Of a DNA stretch of 64,000 bases, positions 55,043 to 63,232 are shown piece after piece (within the stretch, counting starts at the first letter, position 1; every line of letters begins with the position of its first letter). The position numbers and the translations under genes are program-made. The notes under the pieces were generated by a model that ran no database searches, had not been told where the DNA came from, and saw only the letters and a program-made list of their open reading frames with translations. The stretch is taken from positions 1 to 64,000 of the forward strand of contig JBAZQZ010000001.1 in NCBI GenBank assembly GCA_041663205.1, in the 5' to 3' direction. This stretch comes from UM-FILTER-38-24 sp041663205 (GTDB taxonomy: Bacteria; Patescibacteriota; Gracilibacteria; UBA1369; LOWO2-01-FULL-3).

Positions 55043-55567
55043 TTATTTTTTTAATGTTTCTAATTTATAAATATCCGCTTTTAGAAAATTTTCCGCAATT
55101 AATCTTTTTGCTTGAGTCTCGTTTATGCCTCTTGATTGCAGGTAAAACAGGATTTCTTTATTTATGCGGCCGATGGTTGCGGCGTGTTTTGCTTTTGCCG
55201 TATTTGAAATTATTTCCATCGCCGGAACGGTTAAAGTTTTTGAATTTTCGGAAAGTAAAAGTGTGTGATGCGATAAATCCGTGTCCGAAAAATCCGCGTT
55301 TTTGTTTATTCTTGCGGTTCCGGCAAAATTTACGGACGAGGAATCTTCCATGACGCTTCTTATGTAAATTCTGCTTTTTGTGTGCGGCGCGGAATGAATT
55401 ATTTTTATTTCAAAATTATATTTCTCGTTTTTTTCGCCTTTTATCATGACGAGGATTTCGGCTAAGGTGTCAGGTTTGTCGAGGTTTACAATAATCGGTT
55501 CCGATTTTTTCAGGAAAAGGTTTTTTGCTTTTTCGGGGGTGATGATGAGTGAGAAATTTTTTGACAT
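55043..55567 (-). CDS. Short SufD-like protein
   Basis: 174 residues against about 400 for ordinary SufD. The C-terminal two thirds show the SufB/SufD beta-helix ending: FAGTARINKNADFSDTDLSHHTLLLSENSKTLTVPAMEIISNTAKAKHAATIGRINKEILFYLQSRGINETQAKRLIAENFL. It has the family TxPxLEI..x..xxxxHxAxxGxxxxxxxFYLxSRG pattern but the N-terminal part is missing. Position between sufB and sufS (gaps 2 bp) is that of sufD. It may form a reduced SufB-SufC-SufD complex. No frameshift remnant is visible, so the shortness appears real. Confidence 0.85.
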   Translation of the reverse strand: MSKNFSLIITPEKAKNLFLKKSEPIIVNLDKPDTLAEILVMIKGEKNEKYNFEIKIIHSAPHTKSRIYIRSVMEDSSSVNFAGTARINKNADFSDTDLSHHTLLLSENSKTLTVPAMEIISNTAKAKHAATIGRINKEILFYLQSRGINETQAKRLIAENFLKADIYKLETLKK

Positions 55568-55569
55568 AT

Positions 55570-56958
55570 TTATTGTGTTTCGATTTGAAGCAGGCGTTTT
55601 AATTCAACCGCATATTGCGTTGGAAGTTCGTTGATAATCGGATTTGCGAATCCGTTGACGATTTCGGAAATGGCTGTGTCTTGCGGAATTCCGCGTGACA
55701 TTAAATAAAATAATTGAGTGTCGTCGATTTTGAAAATCGATGCTTCGTGTGCGACGGATGCCGTCGAATCGTCAATTTGGATTTTCGGAATTGTGTCGGA
55801 GCGTGCGTTTTTATCCAGAATCAGCGCGTCGCATTTTGAATAATTGAAACTGTTTTTTGCTGATTTCGTGGCTTTTACGAGCCCTCTGTATATTGTGGTT
55901 CCGTGGTCTTTGCTGATTGATTTTGCGATAATTTTTGATGTTGTGTTTTTTGCGGCGTGAATTATTTTTCCGCCCGTGTCCTGGTATTGATGATCTTTCG
56001 CTATTGCGAGCGATTTGATTTCCCCTTTTGCGTTGTCGCCGAGCAAATATATCGCCGGATATTTCATTGTGATTTTTGATCCGATGTTGCAATCGAGCCA
56101 GATCATTTCCGCGTTTTCGTAGGCGAATGCGCGTTTTGTGACCAGGTTATAGATGTTGTTTGACCAGTTTTGGATGGTTGTGTATTGTACGTGCGCGTTT
56201 TTTTTGACGATGATTTCAACGACCGCGGCGTGGAGCGAATCTTTTGAATAAATCGGGGCCGTGCAGCCTTCCATGTAGTGCAAAAAACTTCCTTCATCGA
56301 CGATGATGAGGGTTCTTTCGAATTGGCCCATGCTTTCCGTGTTTATGCGGAAATATGCTTCGAGCGGAAGGTCAACATGTGTGTTTTTCGGGATATAAAT
56401 AAATGATCCTCCCGACCAAACCGCTGAATTTAATGCGGCAAATTTGTTGTCGGTGTATGGTACGATTTTTCCGAAATATTCTTTGAAAAGTTCGGGATAT
56501 TTTTTTAGGCCCGCGTCGATTGATTCGAAAATTATACCTTTTTTGCTTAGAGAATCTTTGATCGAGTGATAAATCATTTCGGATTCGAATTGTGCACCTG
56601 TTCCCGAGAGCATCTCTTTTTCGTGTTCCGGAATTCCGAGGCGGTCGAAAGTTTCTTTGATTTCCGTCGGGACATCTTCCCATTTATTTTTTGTTTTGTC
56701 TTGAGGGCGGATGTAATAATGAATATCCTGCAAGTCGATTTCCTCCAAGCTTGGCCCAAAACTCGGCAGAGGTTTTTTTACGAATTCTTTGTATGCTTTT
56801 ACCCTGAAGTCCGTCATCCATTTCGGTTCCTCTTTTATTTCGGAAATTTGTCTGACAATTTTTTCGTTCAATCCTTTCGGGATTACGAGCGAACTTTTTG
56901 TGTCCGTGTGAAATCCGTATTTATAGTTTGCGAAAAATGTATTAATTTTTGTAGCCAT
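55570..56958 (-). CDS. sufB: Fe-S cluster assembly protein SufB
   Basis: 462 residues, usual length. GSFIYIPKNTHVDLPLEAYFRINTESMGQFERTLIIVDEGSFLHYMEGCTAPIYSKDSLHAAVVEIIVKKNAHVQYTTIQNWSNNIYNLVTKRA is the SufB core with the conserved EGCTAP and NxW region. The C-terminal DDSTASVAHEASIFKIDDTQLFYLMSRGIPQDTAISEIVNGF contains the HEA..xxI motif. It scaffolds nascent clusters with SufC and SufD. Its start overlaps sufC by 17 bp, implying translational coupling. Confidence 0.96.
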   Translation of the reverse strand: MATKINTFFANYKYGFHTDTKSSLVIPKGLNEKIVRQISEIKEEPKWMTDFRVKAYKEFVKKPLPSFGPSLEEIDLQDIHYYIRPQDKTKNKWEDVPTEIKETFDRLGIPEHEKEMLSGTGAQFESEMIYHSIKDSLSKKGIIFESIDAGLKKYPELFKEYFGKIVPYTDNKFAALNSAVWSGGSFIYIPKNTHVDLPLEAYFRINTESMGQFERTLIIVDEGSFLHYMEGCTAPIYSKDSLHAAVVEIIVKKNAHVQYTTIQNWSNNIYNLVTKRAFAYENAEMIWLDCNIGSKITMKYPAIYLLGDNAKGEIKSLAIAKDHQYQDTGGKIIHAAKNTTSKIIAKSISKDHGTTIYRGLVKATKSAKNSFNYSKCDALILDKNARSDTIPKIQIDDSTASVAHEASIFKIDDTQLFYLMSRGIPQDTAISEIVNGFANPIINELPTQYAVELKRLLQIETQ

Positions 56959-57721
56959 GTTTTTCGAGAGTTTGAGCGAGTGATTTTCCGCCGGATTTGA
57001 TTATTTTGCCATGCGATAAAATGTGTACGTGATGCGGAGAAATGTATTTCAGGATTCTTGCGTAATGAGTCACAATTATTATTGCGGGCGAATATTTTTT
57101 AAAATATTCTTTGATGTTTTGCGCGACGATTTTCAGTGCGTCGATGTCGAGGCCGGAATCGATTTCATCCAATAAAAGAAATTTTGGTTTTAATATTTTC
57201 ATTTGGAAAATTTCGAGTTTCTTTTTTTCCCCGCCGGAAAATCCTTCGTTTATTCCTCTTTCCAAAGCCTTTTCATCGATTTCCAGTTTTTTTAATTCCG
57301 TTTTTAATTCTTCAAAAAGTTTTTCGAGAGGTTGTCTTTCTTTATCTTTTAAATTTTTTATTGTTTTCAGCATGTGCAGAAAAGAAAGTCCGGGGATTTC
57401 TACGGGATGTTGGAAGGCCATAAATAAGCCAAGGTTTGCTCTCTCGTCCGGCTTTAAGTCGTTTAGTTTTTTTGTTTTTTCGTGTGATTTTATTTCAATT
57501 GTTCCGCCGGATATGTTGTATTTCGGATGTCCCATCAACGCGTTTAAGAGAGTGCTTTTCCCCGATCCGTTCGGGCCCATTATCGCGTGAATTTCGCCTT
57601 CTTTTATTCCCAAATCGAGTCCCTTTAAGATTTCTTTTTCTTCGGCGTGGACTGTTTTATCTTCGATTTGCACATGAAGATTTTTTATGATGAGTGAATT
57701 TTTTGATAATTTTGTTGTCAT
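56942..57721 (-). CDS. sufC: Fe-S assembly ATPase SufC
   Basis: 259 residues, ABC-ATPase fold. Walker A GPNGSGKSTLLNALMG, Q-loop in FMAFQHPVEIPGL, signature FSGGEKKKLEIFQM, Walker B FLLLDEIDSGLDIDAL and switch His in VTHYARIL. It powers SufBCD without any membrane partner. First structural gene of the operon, 3 bp after the regulator gene. Confidence 0.96.
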   Translation of the reverse strand: MTTKLSKNSLIIKNLHVQIEDKTVHAEEKEILKGLDLGIKEGEIHAIMGPNGSGKSTLLNALMGHPKYNISGGTIEIKSHEKTKKLNDLKPDERANLGLFMAFQHPVEIPGLSFLHMLKTIKNLKDKERQPLEKLFEELKTELKKLEIDEKALERGINEGFSGGEKKKLEIFQMKILKPKFLLLDEIDSGLDIDALKIVAQNIKEYFKKYSPAIIIVTHYARILKYISPHHVHILSHGKIIKSGGKSLAQTLEKHGYKN

Positions 57722-57724
57722 AAT

Positions 57725-58171
57725 TTATTTCGTAAATGTGGCTAAAGTTTTTGATAAAAAGAAATTTTCCATTTCTTTATTTATCAGGCTTAATTGATTT
57801 TTTATCGCGCATTTCTTGTTTTTTTTGCAACATGCTGTGTTTATTCTTAGGCATGGGACTACGGATATTCTGCCTTCGAGTCCTTCGATTATTTCTTTTA
57901 GTGTGATTTTTTCAGGGGTCTTTGTGAGTCTGTATCCGCCGAATTTTCCTCTTTCTGATTTTATTAATTTTGCTTTCAAAAGTTTTTGTGCGATTTTTTG
58001 CAGAAATAAAAATGACAAATTATTTTCTTCCGCGATTTGTTTTATCGACGTGCTGATCGGCTCTTTTTTGGCGGCTGAACGGTCTTTTCCTGTGTTTGCA
58101 AGGGTTGCAAGAATAAGAATTCCGTAGTCAACTTGTTGCGTCAAATGCAATGCTCCATGAGTTTTATTCAT
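57725..58171 (-). CDS. Rrf2-family Fe-S-responsive regulator (IscR/SufR-like)
   Basis: 148 residues. The N-terminus LTQQVDYGILILATLAN, SIKQIAEENNLSFLFLQKIAQKLLKAKLIKSERGKFGGYRLTKTPEKITLKEIIEGLEG is the Rrf2 winged helix with the GxxGGYxL motif. The C-terminal part has four cysteines (PCLRINTACCKKNKKC), suited to binding an Fe-S cluster. As in IscR, it probably senses Fe-S supply and controls the SUF operon it leads. The 60-bp leader contains AATGTAGACCAAATTAGTA on the minus strand, a possible binding site. Confidence 0.9.
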   Translation of the reverse strand: MNKTHGALHLTQQVDYGILILATLANTGKDRSAAKKEPISTSIKQIAEENNLSFLFLQKIAQKLLKAKLIKSERGKFGGYRLTKTPEKITLKEIIEGLEGRISVVPCLRINTACCKKNKKCAIKNQLSLINKEMENFFLSKTLATFTK

Positions 58172-58265
58172 ACTAATTTGGTCTACATTAAGCTGTTCAG
58201 ATTCTAGGCCGTAGGGGTGAATTTGTCAACAAGGAAGGCCTGAGCGGACCAGGGATTTGTGCTTT

Positions 58266-58634
58266 TTACATGGCTTTTTGTAAATCCTTGTCGAAACTGA
58301 CGAGTTCTATTTGATTTTCTTTGCTCAAGATGAGAAGGATTGTGTCGATGAAAGATAAATTATTTTTGTTTTGTGAAAAATATGACAAGGCTTTATTGAA
58401 AATAATATTTTCGATCGGGACTATCTCAATATCTTTTGTGTTTGATATGAAATCATAGCATCTGTTCGCGATTTTAAGCCCTTCTCTCATTTTTAAAACC
58501 GTCAAAACTTCGGCGATTACATATTCCGTAATTAGAAATTTCTCGTTGGATATGAAAATTTGCAGGGCTTTTTTATGATTTTTTTCCTGTTGTCTGAAAA
58601 CTGAGATGATGACAGAACTGTCCAGTATTTTCAT
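58266..58634 (-). CDS. PIN-domain (VapC-like) ribonuclease toxin
   Basis: 122 residues. Four acidic PIN positions: Asp in MKILDSSVII, Glu in YVIAEVLTVL, Asp in LSFIDTILLI and Asp in ELVSFDKDL. PIN toxins cut RNA, often tRNA or rRNA, in a Mg2+-dependent way. It begins 2 bp after the antitoxin stop, forming a VapBC-type module. Confidence 0.85.
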   Translation of the reverse strand: MKILDSSVIISVFRQQEKNHKKALQIFISNEKFLITEYVIAEVLTVLKMREGLKIANRCYDFISNTKDIEIVPIENIIFNKALSYFSQNKNNLSFIDTILLILSKENQIELVSFDKDLQKAM

Positions 58635-58636
58635 GA

Positions 58637-58885
58637 TTATTTGTATAAATGTTTTTTATAAGTTGTTGCGAGATTTTTTTCTGTTTTGTCGGCGCTGTCA
58701 AATATAAAATTTTTAACGTCCGTCCTCTCATATTTTTTTTCTGTATGTGCCATTTCCAGCGGCGTAATGCAGAATGCCGGTTTGCTGTTTTGCAACACGG
58801 TATAAACGATGCCGTATTTCATTACGTCGTCGCTTACGGTTTTCAGATTCCTATATAGATCTTTTTTTGCAATTGTTTTTACCAT
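58637..58885 (-). CDS. Antitoxin of the VapC-like toxin (Phd/YefM-like)
   Basis: 82 residues from ATG 58885 (MVKTIAKKDLYRNLKTVSDDVMKYGIVYTVLQNSKPAFCITPLEM). The longer frame from 58942 begins inside the operator and would add a hydrophobic lead that antitoxins lack. The pattern of a short helix followed by YTVLQNSKPAFVI resembles the Phd/YefM antitoxin fold (strand at residues 23-37). The C-terminal part is Lys/Asp-rich and likely disordered until bound. It should repress its operon via the palindromes at 58909-58937. Confidence 0.7.
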   Translation of the reverse strand: MVKTIAKKDLYRNLKTVSDDVMKYGIVYTVLQNSKPAFCITPLEMAHTEKKYERTDVKNFIFDSADKTEKNLATTYKKHLYK

Positions 58886-58908
58886 GATTGTTCGAATTAT
58901 TGTTTGTA

Positions 58909-58937
58909 TTATAATTATAACAAAAGTTATAACTTTT
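58909..58937 (-). promoter_or_regulatory. Twin palindromic operator of the VapC-like module
   Basis: TTATAATTATAA (58909-58920) and AAAAGTTATAACTTTT (58922-58937) are perfect palindromes one base apart, 24 bp and more upstream of the antitoxin ATG. The minus-strand TTATAAT is a possible -10. Confidence 0.6.
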
Positions 58938-58959
58938 TGCAAATAAGATTGGTCTTTTT

Positions 58960-59391
58960 TTATTGTGATAGTGCGCGACGGCTTCTTCTTGCCGTTTCTT
59001 TTGCTAAAACGGTGGTGGGATTTTCTCGGCTTTCTCCGTATTCGCTTCTTATTACGGCCAGCTCTCCAAATATTTTTTCGTAATCTACAAATCCAAATTT
59101 TTCATATGCTCTTTCTATCGCCATGTCTATTATTGGGTTTGTAAGGTAGCGATTTCCCACTAGCCCCAGTGCTGTACTGATATTATGTCTTGCTTCGCCC
59201 CATCTTGTGTTGTCTCCCATGGTCAGATGTGCGGTTCTGAGACAAAGGACGGGAAGGTCCTCAAGGGTTTTTGTTCTCAATAATATATCGCGTCCTTCTT
59301 TTGTTACAGGGAGTGGCTTGAGGGTCTCGAGGAGTTTTTTTAGGTCTGGAGATAGATTTTCAGGGAATCTACGTCCTGTCTGTTTGTCCAT
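58960..59391 (-). CDS. Hypothetical protein
   Basis: 143 residues, unrecognised, soluble and helical. Features: KEGRDILLRTKTLEDLPVLCLRTAHLTMGDNTRWGEARHNISTALGLVGNRYLTNPIIDMAIERAYEKFGFVDYEKIF, then an Arg-rich tail (AKETARRSRRALSQ). No signal peptide. Promoter TTGATT-17-TACAAT at 59427-59455. It lies directly upstream of the toxin-antitoxin module in the same direction with a 23-bp operator gap, so read-through is possible. Confidence 0.6.
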   Translation of the reverse strand: MDKQTGRRFPENLSPDLKKLLETLKPLPVTKEGRDILLRTKTLEDLPVLCLRTAHLTMGDNTRWGEARHNISTALGLVGNRYLTNPIIDMAIERAYEKFGFVDYEKIFGELAVIRSEYGESRENPTTVLAKETARRSRRALSQ

Positions 59392-59426
59392 TTTGATCGT
59401 GGTTATTGTTTTTTTGAGTAGGGCGT

Positions 59427-59455
59427 ATTGTACTTTTTTTGTTTGTAAAAATCAA
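59427..59455 (-). promoter_or_regulatory. Promoter of the gene at 58960-59391
   Basis: Minus strand TTGATT (59455-59450), 17-bp spacer, TACAAT (59432-59427). Confidence 0.5.
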
Positions 59456-59509
59456 TCTTTTGAGGGGGTGTAGTGCTGTTTGCTGTTGTTTGTTTTTAGG
59501 AACGGAGAG

Positions 59510-59537
59510 TTGAAAAAGATTTATGTGGTGGTATAAT
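59510..59537 (+). promoter_or_regulatory. Promoter of a candidate ~55-nt RNA
   Basis: TTGAAA (59510-59515), 16-bp spacer, TATAAT (59532-59537). Predicted start is near 59544. Confidence 0.55.
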
Positions 59538-59543
59538 GTGTGT

Positions 59544-59598
59544 ATTCGTAGTTAGTCGACGCAGCTTGTCATAAAAGGCTCCCGGTTGGGAGCCTTTT
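59544..59598 (+). ncRNA. Candidate small RNA, complementary to the adjacent tRNA-Arg-like anticodon arm
   Basis: Promoter, ~28 nt, then a perfect intrinsic terminator (AAAAGGCTCCC-ggtt-GGGAGCCTTTT, 59573-59598). No start codon or frame fits. The 5' end ATTCGTAGTTAGTC (59544-59557) is identical to 59645-59658, which on the other strand is the anticodon arm of the tRNA-Arg-like gene. The RNA could base-pair with that tRNA over 14 nt, or it may be a truncated copy of the tRNA gene that acquired a promoter. Confidence 0.5.
59573..59598 (+). terminator. Strong intrinsic terminator
   Basis: 11-bp perfect stem AAAAGGCTCCC/GGGAGCCTTTT with a GGTT loop. Effective on both strands by symmetry. Confidence 0.85.
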
Positions 59599-59608
59599 GC
59601 ATAATTGG

Positions 59609-59678
59609 TGGTGGAGATGTCGGGAATCGAACCCGTATCGACTAATTCGTAGTTAGTCAATGCAAACCTGCCATCCCC
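59609..59678 (-). tRNA. tRNA-Arg-like gene (ACG) with contracted D-arm
   Basis: 70 nt with encoded CCA. Acceptor GGGGATG/CATCTCC, anticodon loop CTACGAA (anticodon ACG, as in tRNA-Arg) closed by ACTAA/TTAGT, variable region CGAT, T-arm CGGG-TTCGATT-CCCG. Between the acceptor and anticodon stem only 14 nt remain (normal 18-20), which allow GCA-GGTT-TGC as a mini D-arm. It may be an unusual functional tRNA or a decaying copy. The acceptor and T-arm resemble those of the tmRNA in this window. Confidence 0.6.
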
Positions 59679-59864
59679 ACCCCAAAATGCTTACTTGTTA
59701 TAACAGGGTGACATTAAAAAAATGTTAAAAAAAGTTAAAATTTTCTTAAATTATTTCTTTGCCTGTAAAACTTGAGAATGGTAACTAAGTTTGGTATTAT
59801 TCGTTTTAGTTATGTGTGGCGGTTTTCGCTACATTTTAGTCTGTATTTTTTAAAAAATTTTCTT

Positions 59865-62558
59865 ATGAATATCGGAAATTTTTGCAGGGCGTTTGTTGTA
59901 AAGTTTGTTGTTTTTGCATTGGTGATTTCTCTTTTTTCTTTTTATACTGCGGATATTTCGTCTGCCGGGCCTGCGGAGGACGCGGGTTACGGGTCCAGTT
60001 TTTCCGATATGAGAGAGGATGATATGAGTTATAAGGCGGTTTATTTTTTGGCGAATGAGGGCGTTGTGAAGGGGTATAGTGATGGGACTTTTGGCTTGGA
60101 TAAGGAGATAAACAGGGCCGAGTTTTTGAAAATTGTGATGGAGGCGAAAGACAAAATTGTGAAAGAGGAAGTTTCGGGTGATGGGGCTAAAGTTTCGGAT
60201 AGTGATGTTACGGCTTGGGAAGGATCAAATTGTTACAAGGATGTTAAAAATGAATGGTTTGCACCTTATATTTGTTCTGCGACGTTGGCGGGATGGGTTA
60301 GCGGGTACAGCGATGGTACTTTCAGGCCCGCCGATACGATAAATTTCGCGGAGGCCAGCAAAATTATTTCAAATATTCTTGAACTCAGTGTTTCCACCGG
60401 ATCGAGCAAAAATTGGTATGAGGGCTACGTGAAGGCACTTTCGGTGAAAGAGGCGATTCCTTCGACTGTTGTTTCTTTTGATTATAAATTGAAAAGAGGC
60501 GATATGGCGGAAATCATCTGGAGAGTTTCCGATGATGTGACTTACAAGGTCTCAAACACTTATGCCGCGCTTGCGAGCGGGGATCTTGTTTCGGAATCGA
60601 CCGCGGGGCTTCAGAAATTCGCCGATTGTTCGGAAATGAGAAAATACATGGAAGACAACAGTTATAATTACGGTCCGGATTATCTTTATATGGATAATAT
60701 GACGAGGGATATAGCGCCTTCGTTGTCCGAAGAATCCGTGTCCGATTCGGCCGCTCCCGAGGCTGCTCCGCAGGCCGCCACTGTTAACGGCGGGGCGGAA
60801 ATGGGTTCTGCAAAAGGTACCGAACATTCCGAAACAAATGTTCAGGTTGAGGGGGTTGATGAGGCTGATATTGTGAAAAATGACGGAAGATATGTTTATA
60901 CGTTGAAAGGGAATACCGTGAGAATCGTGGATGCTTATCCGCCGGCCGGATTGAAAGAGCTTGCTAAAGTGTCTGTTGCGGATGAAAGTTTTTATCCTTC
61001 GGAAATGTATGTTGATGATACCAGGCTTGTTGTCGTCGGGAATTCTTACAATGGAAATGTCTTTCTTGAGGGAAAAAGCGGGGGTACGTTTATGTCCGAC
61101 ACAATCACGCTTTCGGGGAATCTTACAAAAATTTATGTGTTTGATATTTCCGATAAAACAAAAGTGAAACAACTTCGCGAACTTGCGTTTGAGGGAAATT
61201 ATAATTCTTCGAGAAAAATCGGAAATAATGTTTATTTGGTTTCAAATCAGTACATGTATTATTTGCCGTGGGGATATGATGAAAATGAGAAAAACAATGG
61301 CGTTGTGCCGTATTATGCCGATTCCAAGGATGGGAAAATCAAAGCTGTCGCCGGGTGTGGCGATGTGTATTTTGTTCCCGGACGCACGAGTATGAATTAT
61401 GCGATTGTTGCCGGAATTCCCGTGGATGATGCGACAAAAAGCATTTCAAAACAGGTGATTATGGGCTCAAGCAGTAACATTTATGCGTCAACGGAAAATC
61501 TTTATTTGGCCGAGCCAAGATATAGTAATTATGGTTGGTGGTTGGACAGCGTTAGTGATGAGCAGACTTATATTTATAAATTTTCGTTGAACGGGGCGGT
61601 TGTGAAGTATCAGGGATCGGGAGCTGTTCCCGGGACGATTTTGAATCAATTTTCAATGGATGAAAACGGGGATTATTTCAGAATTGCGACGACGAAGGGG
61701 GATATGTGGAGCGAAAATAATAAATCTCAAAACAATGTCTATGTTTTGGATAGTGCAATGAATGTTGTTGGAGCGCTTACGGGGCTTGCAAAGGGCGAAA
61801 GAATCTATTCTACGAGGTTTGTCGGGAACAGACTTTACATGGTGACTTTCAAAAATACGGATCCGCTTTATGTGATCGGTTTGGAAGATCCGAAGAGTCC
61901 GAAAATTCTTGGAAAATTGGAAATCCCGGGATATAGCGATTACTTGCATCCTTATGACGAAAATCATTTGATCGGATTTGGAAAAGAGGCTGTGGACGCG
62001 GAATCCGGCGAAGGATGGGGCGGGGATAATTTTGCATGGTATCAAGGGATGAAAGTCGCGATGTTTGATGTTTCGGATGTTGAAAATCCGAAAGAATTAT
62101 TCAAGACGACTATCGGAGATCGTGGGACTTCAAGCCCTTTGCTCTATGACCACAAGGCGCTTTTGTTTGATAAGGATAAGGGAATTTTGGCTTTTCCCGT
62201 GAGCTTGTATGAGATTCCGGAGAGCGTGAAAAATGACCCCAAAACCGAGGCAAGTACTTACGGAGATGAAACTTACCAGGGAGTTTACGTCTACAATATC
62301 AGCTTAAACGGCATTGAGCTCAAAGGAAGAATTTCGCATTATACCGACGAGGAATACAAAAATAAGACTTTTATGTGCGGATATGACTGGATGGGAGCGG
62401 AGGATATGCTGATGGGCGGGACTTATTGGTGTGGGGAAAAGGATATTGATAGAGCAATGTATATCGGAGACTATTACTATACTGTTTCGCCGGAATTTGT
62501 GCAGGCGAACAAGATAAGTGATTTGTCCGAGGTAAATCAGGTGAAGTTGGCTGAATAA
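59865..62558 (+). CDS. Secreted SLH plus beta-propeller protein
   Basis: 897 residues from ATG 59865. Signal peptide region FVVKFVVFALVISLFSFYTADISSA. Residues ~30-190 hold SLH repeats: FSDMREDDMSYKAVYFLANEGVVKGYSDGTFGLDKEINRAEFLKIV and CYKDVKNEWFAPYICSATLAGWVSGYSDGTFRPADTINFAEASKII. A long domain follows that begins TNVQVEGVDEADIVKNDGRYVYTLKGNTVRIVDAYPPAGLKELAKV, the hallmark of the Beta_propel (PF09826) family, with repeated NxVYVLDS, YVFDISDKTKVKQL, MVTFKNTDPLYVIGLEDPKSPKILGKLEIPGY blades up to the C-terminus. SLH units should tie it to the cell wall, and the propeller is displayed outside. Ligand unknown. Confidence 0.85.
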   Translation: MNIGNFCRAFVVKFVVFALVISLFSFYTADISSAGPAEDAGYGSSFSDMREDDMSYKAVYFLANEGVVKGYSDGTFGLDKEINRAEFLKIVMEAKDKIVKEEVSGDGAKVSDSDVTAWEGSNCYKDVKNEWFAPYICSATLAGWVSGYSDGTFRPADTINFAEASKIISNILELSVSTGSSKNWYEGYVKALSVKEAIPSTVVSFDYKLKRGDMAEIIWRVSDDVTYKVSNTYAALASGDLVSESTAGLQKFADCSEMRKYMEDNSYNYGPDYLYMDNMTRDIAPSLSEESVSDSAAPEAAPQAATVNGGAEMGSAKGTEHSETNVQVEGVDEADIVKNDGRYVYTLKGNTVRIVDAYPPAGLKELAKVSVADESFYPSEMYVDDTRLVVVGNSYNGNVFLEGKSGGTFMSDTITLSGNLTKIYVFDISDKTKVKQLRELAFEGNYNSSRKIGNNVYLVSNQYMYYLPWGYDENEKNNGVVPYYADSKDGKIKAVAGCGDVYFVPGRTSMNYAIVAGIPVDDATKSISKQVIMGSSSNIYASTENLYLAEPRYSNYGWWLDSVSDEQTYIYKFSLNGAVVKYQGSGAVPGTILNQFSMDENGDYFRIATTKGDMWSENNKSQNNVYVLDSAMNVVGALTGLAKGERIYSTRFVGNRLYMVTFKNTDPLYVIGLEDPKSPKILGKLEIPGYSDYLHPYDENHLIGFGKEAVDAESGEGWGGDNFAWYQGMKVAMFDVSDVENPKELFKTTIGDRGTSSPLLYDHKALLFDKDKGILAFPVSLYEIPESVKNDPKTEASTYGDETYQGVYVYNISLNGIELKGRISHYTDEEYKNKTFMCGYDWMGAEDMLMGGTYWCGEKDIDRAMYIGDYYYTVSPEFVQANKISDLSEVNQVKLAE

Positions 62559-62560
62559 AA

Positions 62561-63130
62561 TTAGTGTGCCGCTTTTGCGGGGGCTTTTTTTGGGGCGTTG
62601 TTGCCGCCGTTTTTTCCTGAGGATTTGAATGGATTCAGGTTCAATCCGTCGATTCTGTCCAGTCTTGAGTGGACACCGCTTCGTATGTTTGCGATTCCTT
62701 TTGATAAGTTTCCGAATGTTTTTTCGGCCAAAATGTCGGTTGCTGTTACCAGAATTCTTGGGGGGAAACGTAGGATGTCCAAAGCCCAACGACCGATGTT
62801 TACCGGCAATGCGGCCACGTTTGTGACGATTTCATTGGTGAGTTTCAGCGGCATTTTTATTGCCATTTTTATTCCCAAAATTACTTTTGCCAGTGATTCT
62901 CTTACGAGGCCTATCGTTGTTTTTATTTCCGGCGACATTTCTTTTTTTGCCGCATCTATGCGCGAAGTGTTCCACGGGGTTGAGGCTTCGTTTGCGTTTA
63001 AAACGGCTGCTCTGTTTGCTCCCGAGGCGATTGGATTTGCGAAAGGTTTTAGGTATTTGCCTACATCTGAGAGTAATCCTTCTTCGTCTTTTTTGCCTGA
63101 TTCTGGGATGTTTTTGCCGTTTCCGGACAT
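62561..63130 (-). CDS. Hypothetical protein
   Basis: 189 residues, unrecognised. N-terminal 60 residues are polar (SGNGKNIPESGKKDEEGLLSDVGKYLKPFANPIASGANRAAVL). The middle (RESLAKVILGIKMAIKMPLKLTNEIVTNVAALPVNIGRWALDILRFPPRILVTATDILAEKTFGNL) is amphipathic and could associate with a membrane. The C-terminus is Gly/Asn/Lys/Ala-rich (SSGKNGGNNAPKKAPAKAAH). It is convergent with the beta-propeller gene, ending 2 bp from its stop. Confidence 0.6.
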   Translation of the reverse strand: MSGNGKNIPESGKKDEEGLLSDVGKYLKPFANPIASGANRAAVLNANEASTPWNTSRIDAAKKEMSPEIKTTIGLVRESLAKVILGIKMAIKMPLKLTNEIVTNVAALPVNIGRWALDILRFPPRILVTATDILAEKTFGNLSKGIANIRSGVHSRLDRIDGLNLNPFKSSGKNGGNNAPKKAPAKAAH

Positions 63131-63232
63131 ATTTTTGTTTTTTATTTGTGTTTCTTTGTGTTCGTGTCTGGGTATTATACCATAAAAAGGCGGAAGAATG
63201 AAGGATATTTTGGGGTAAACTTAACCAAAACA

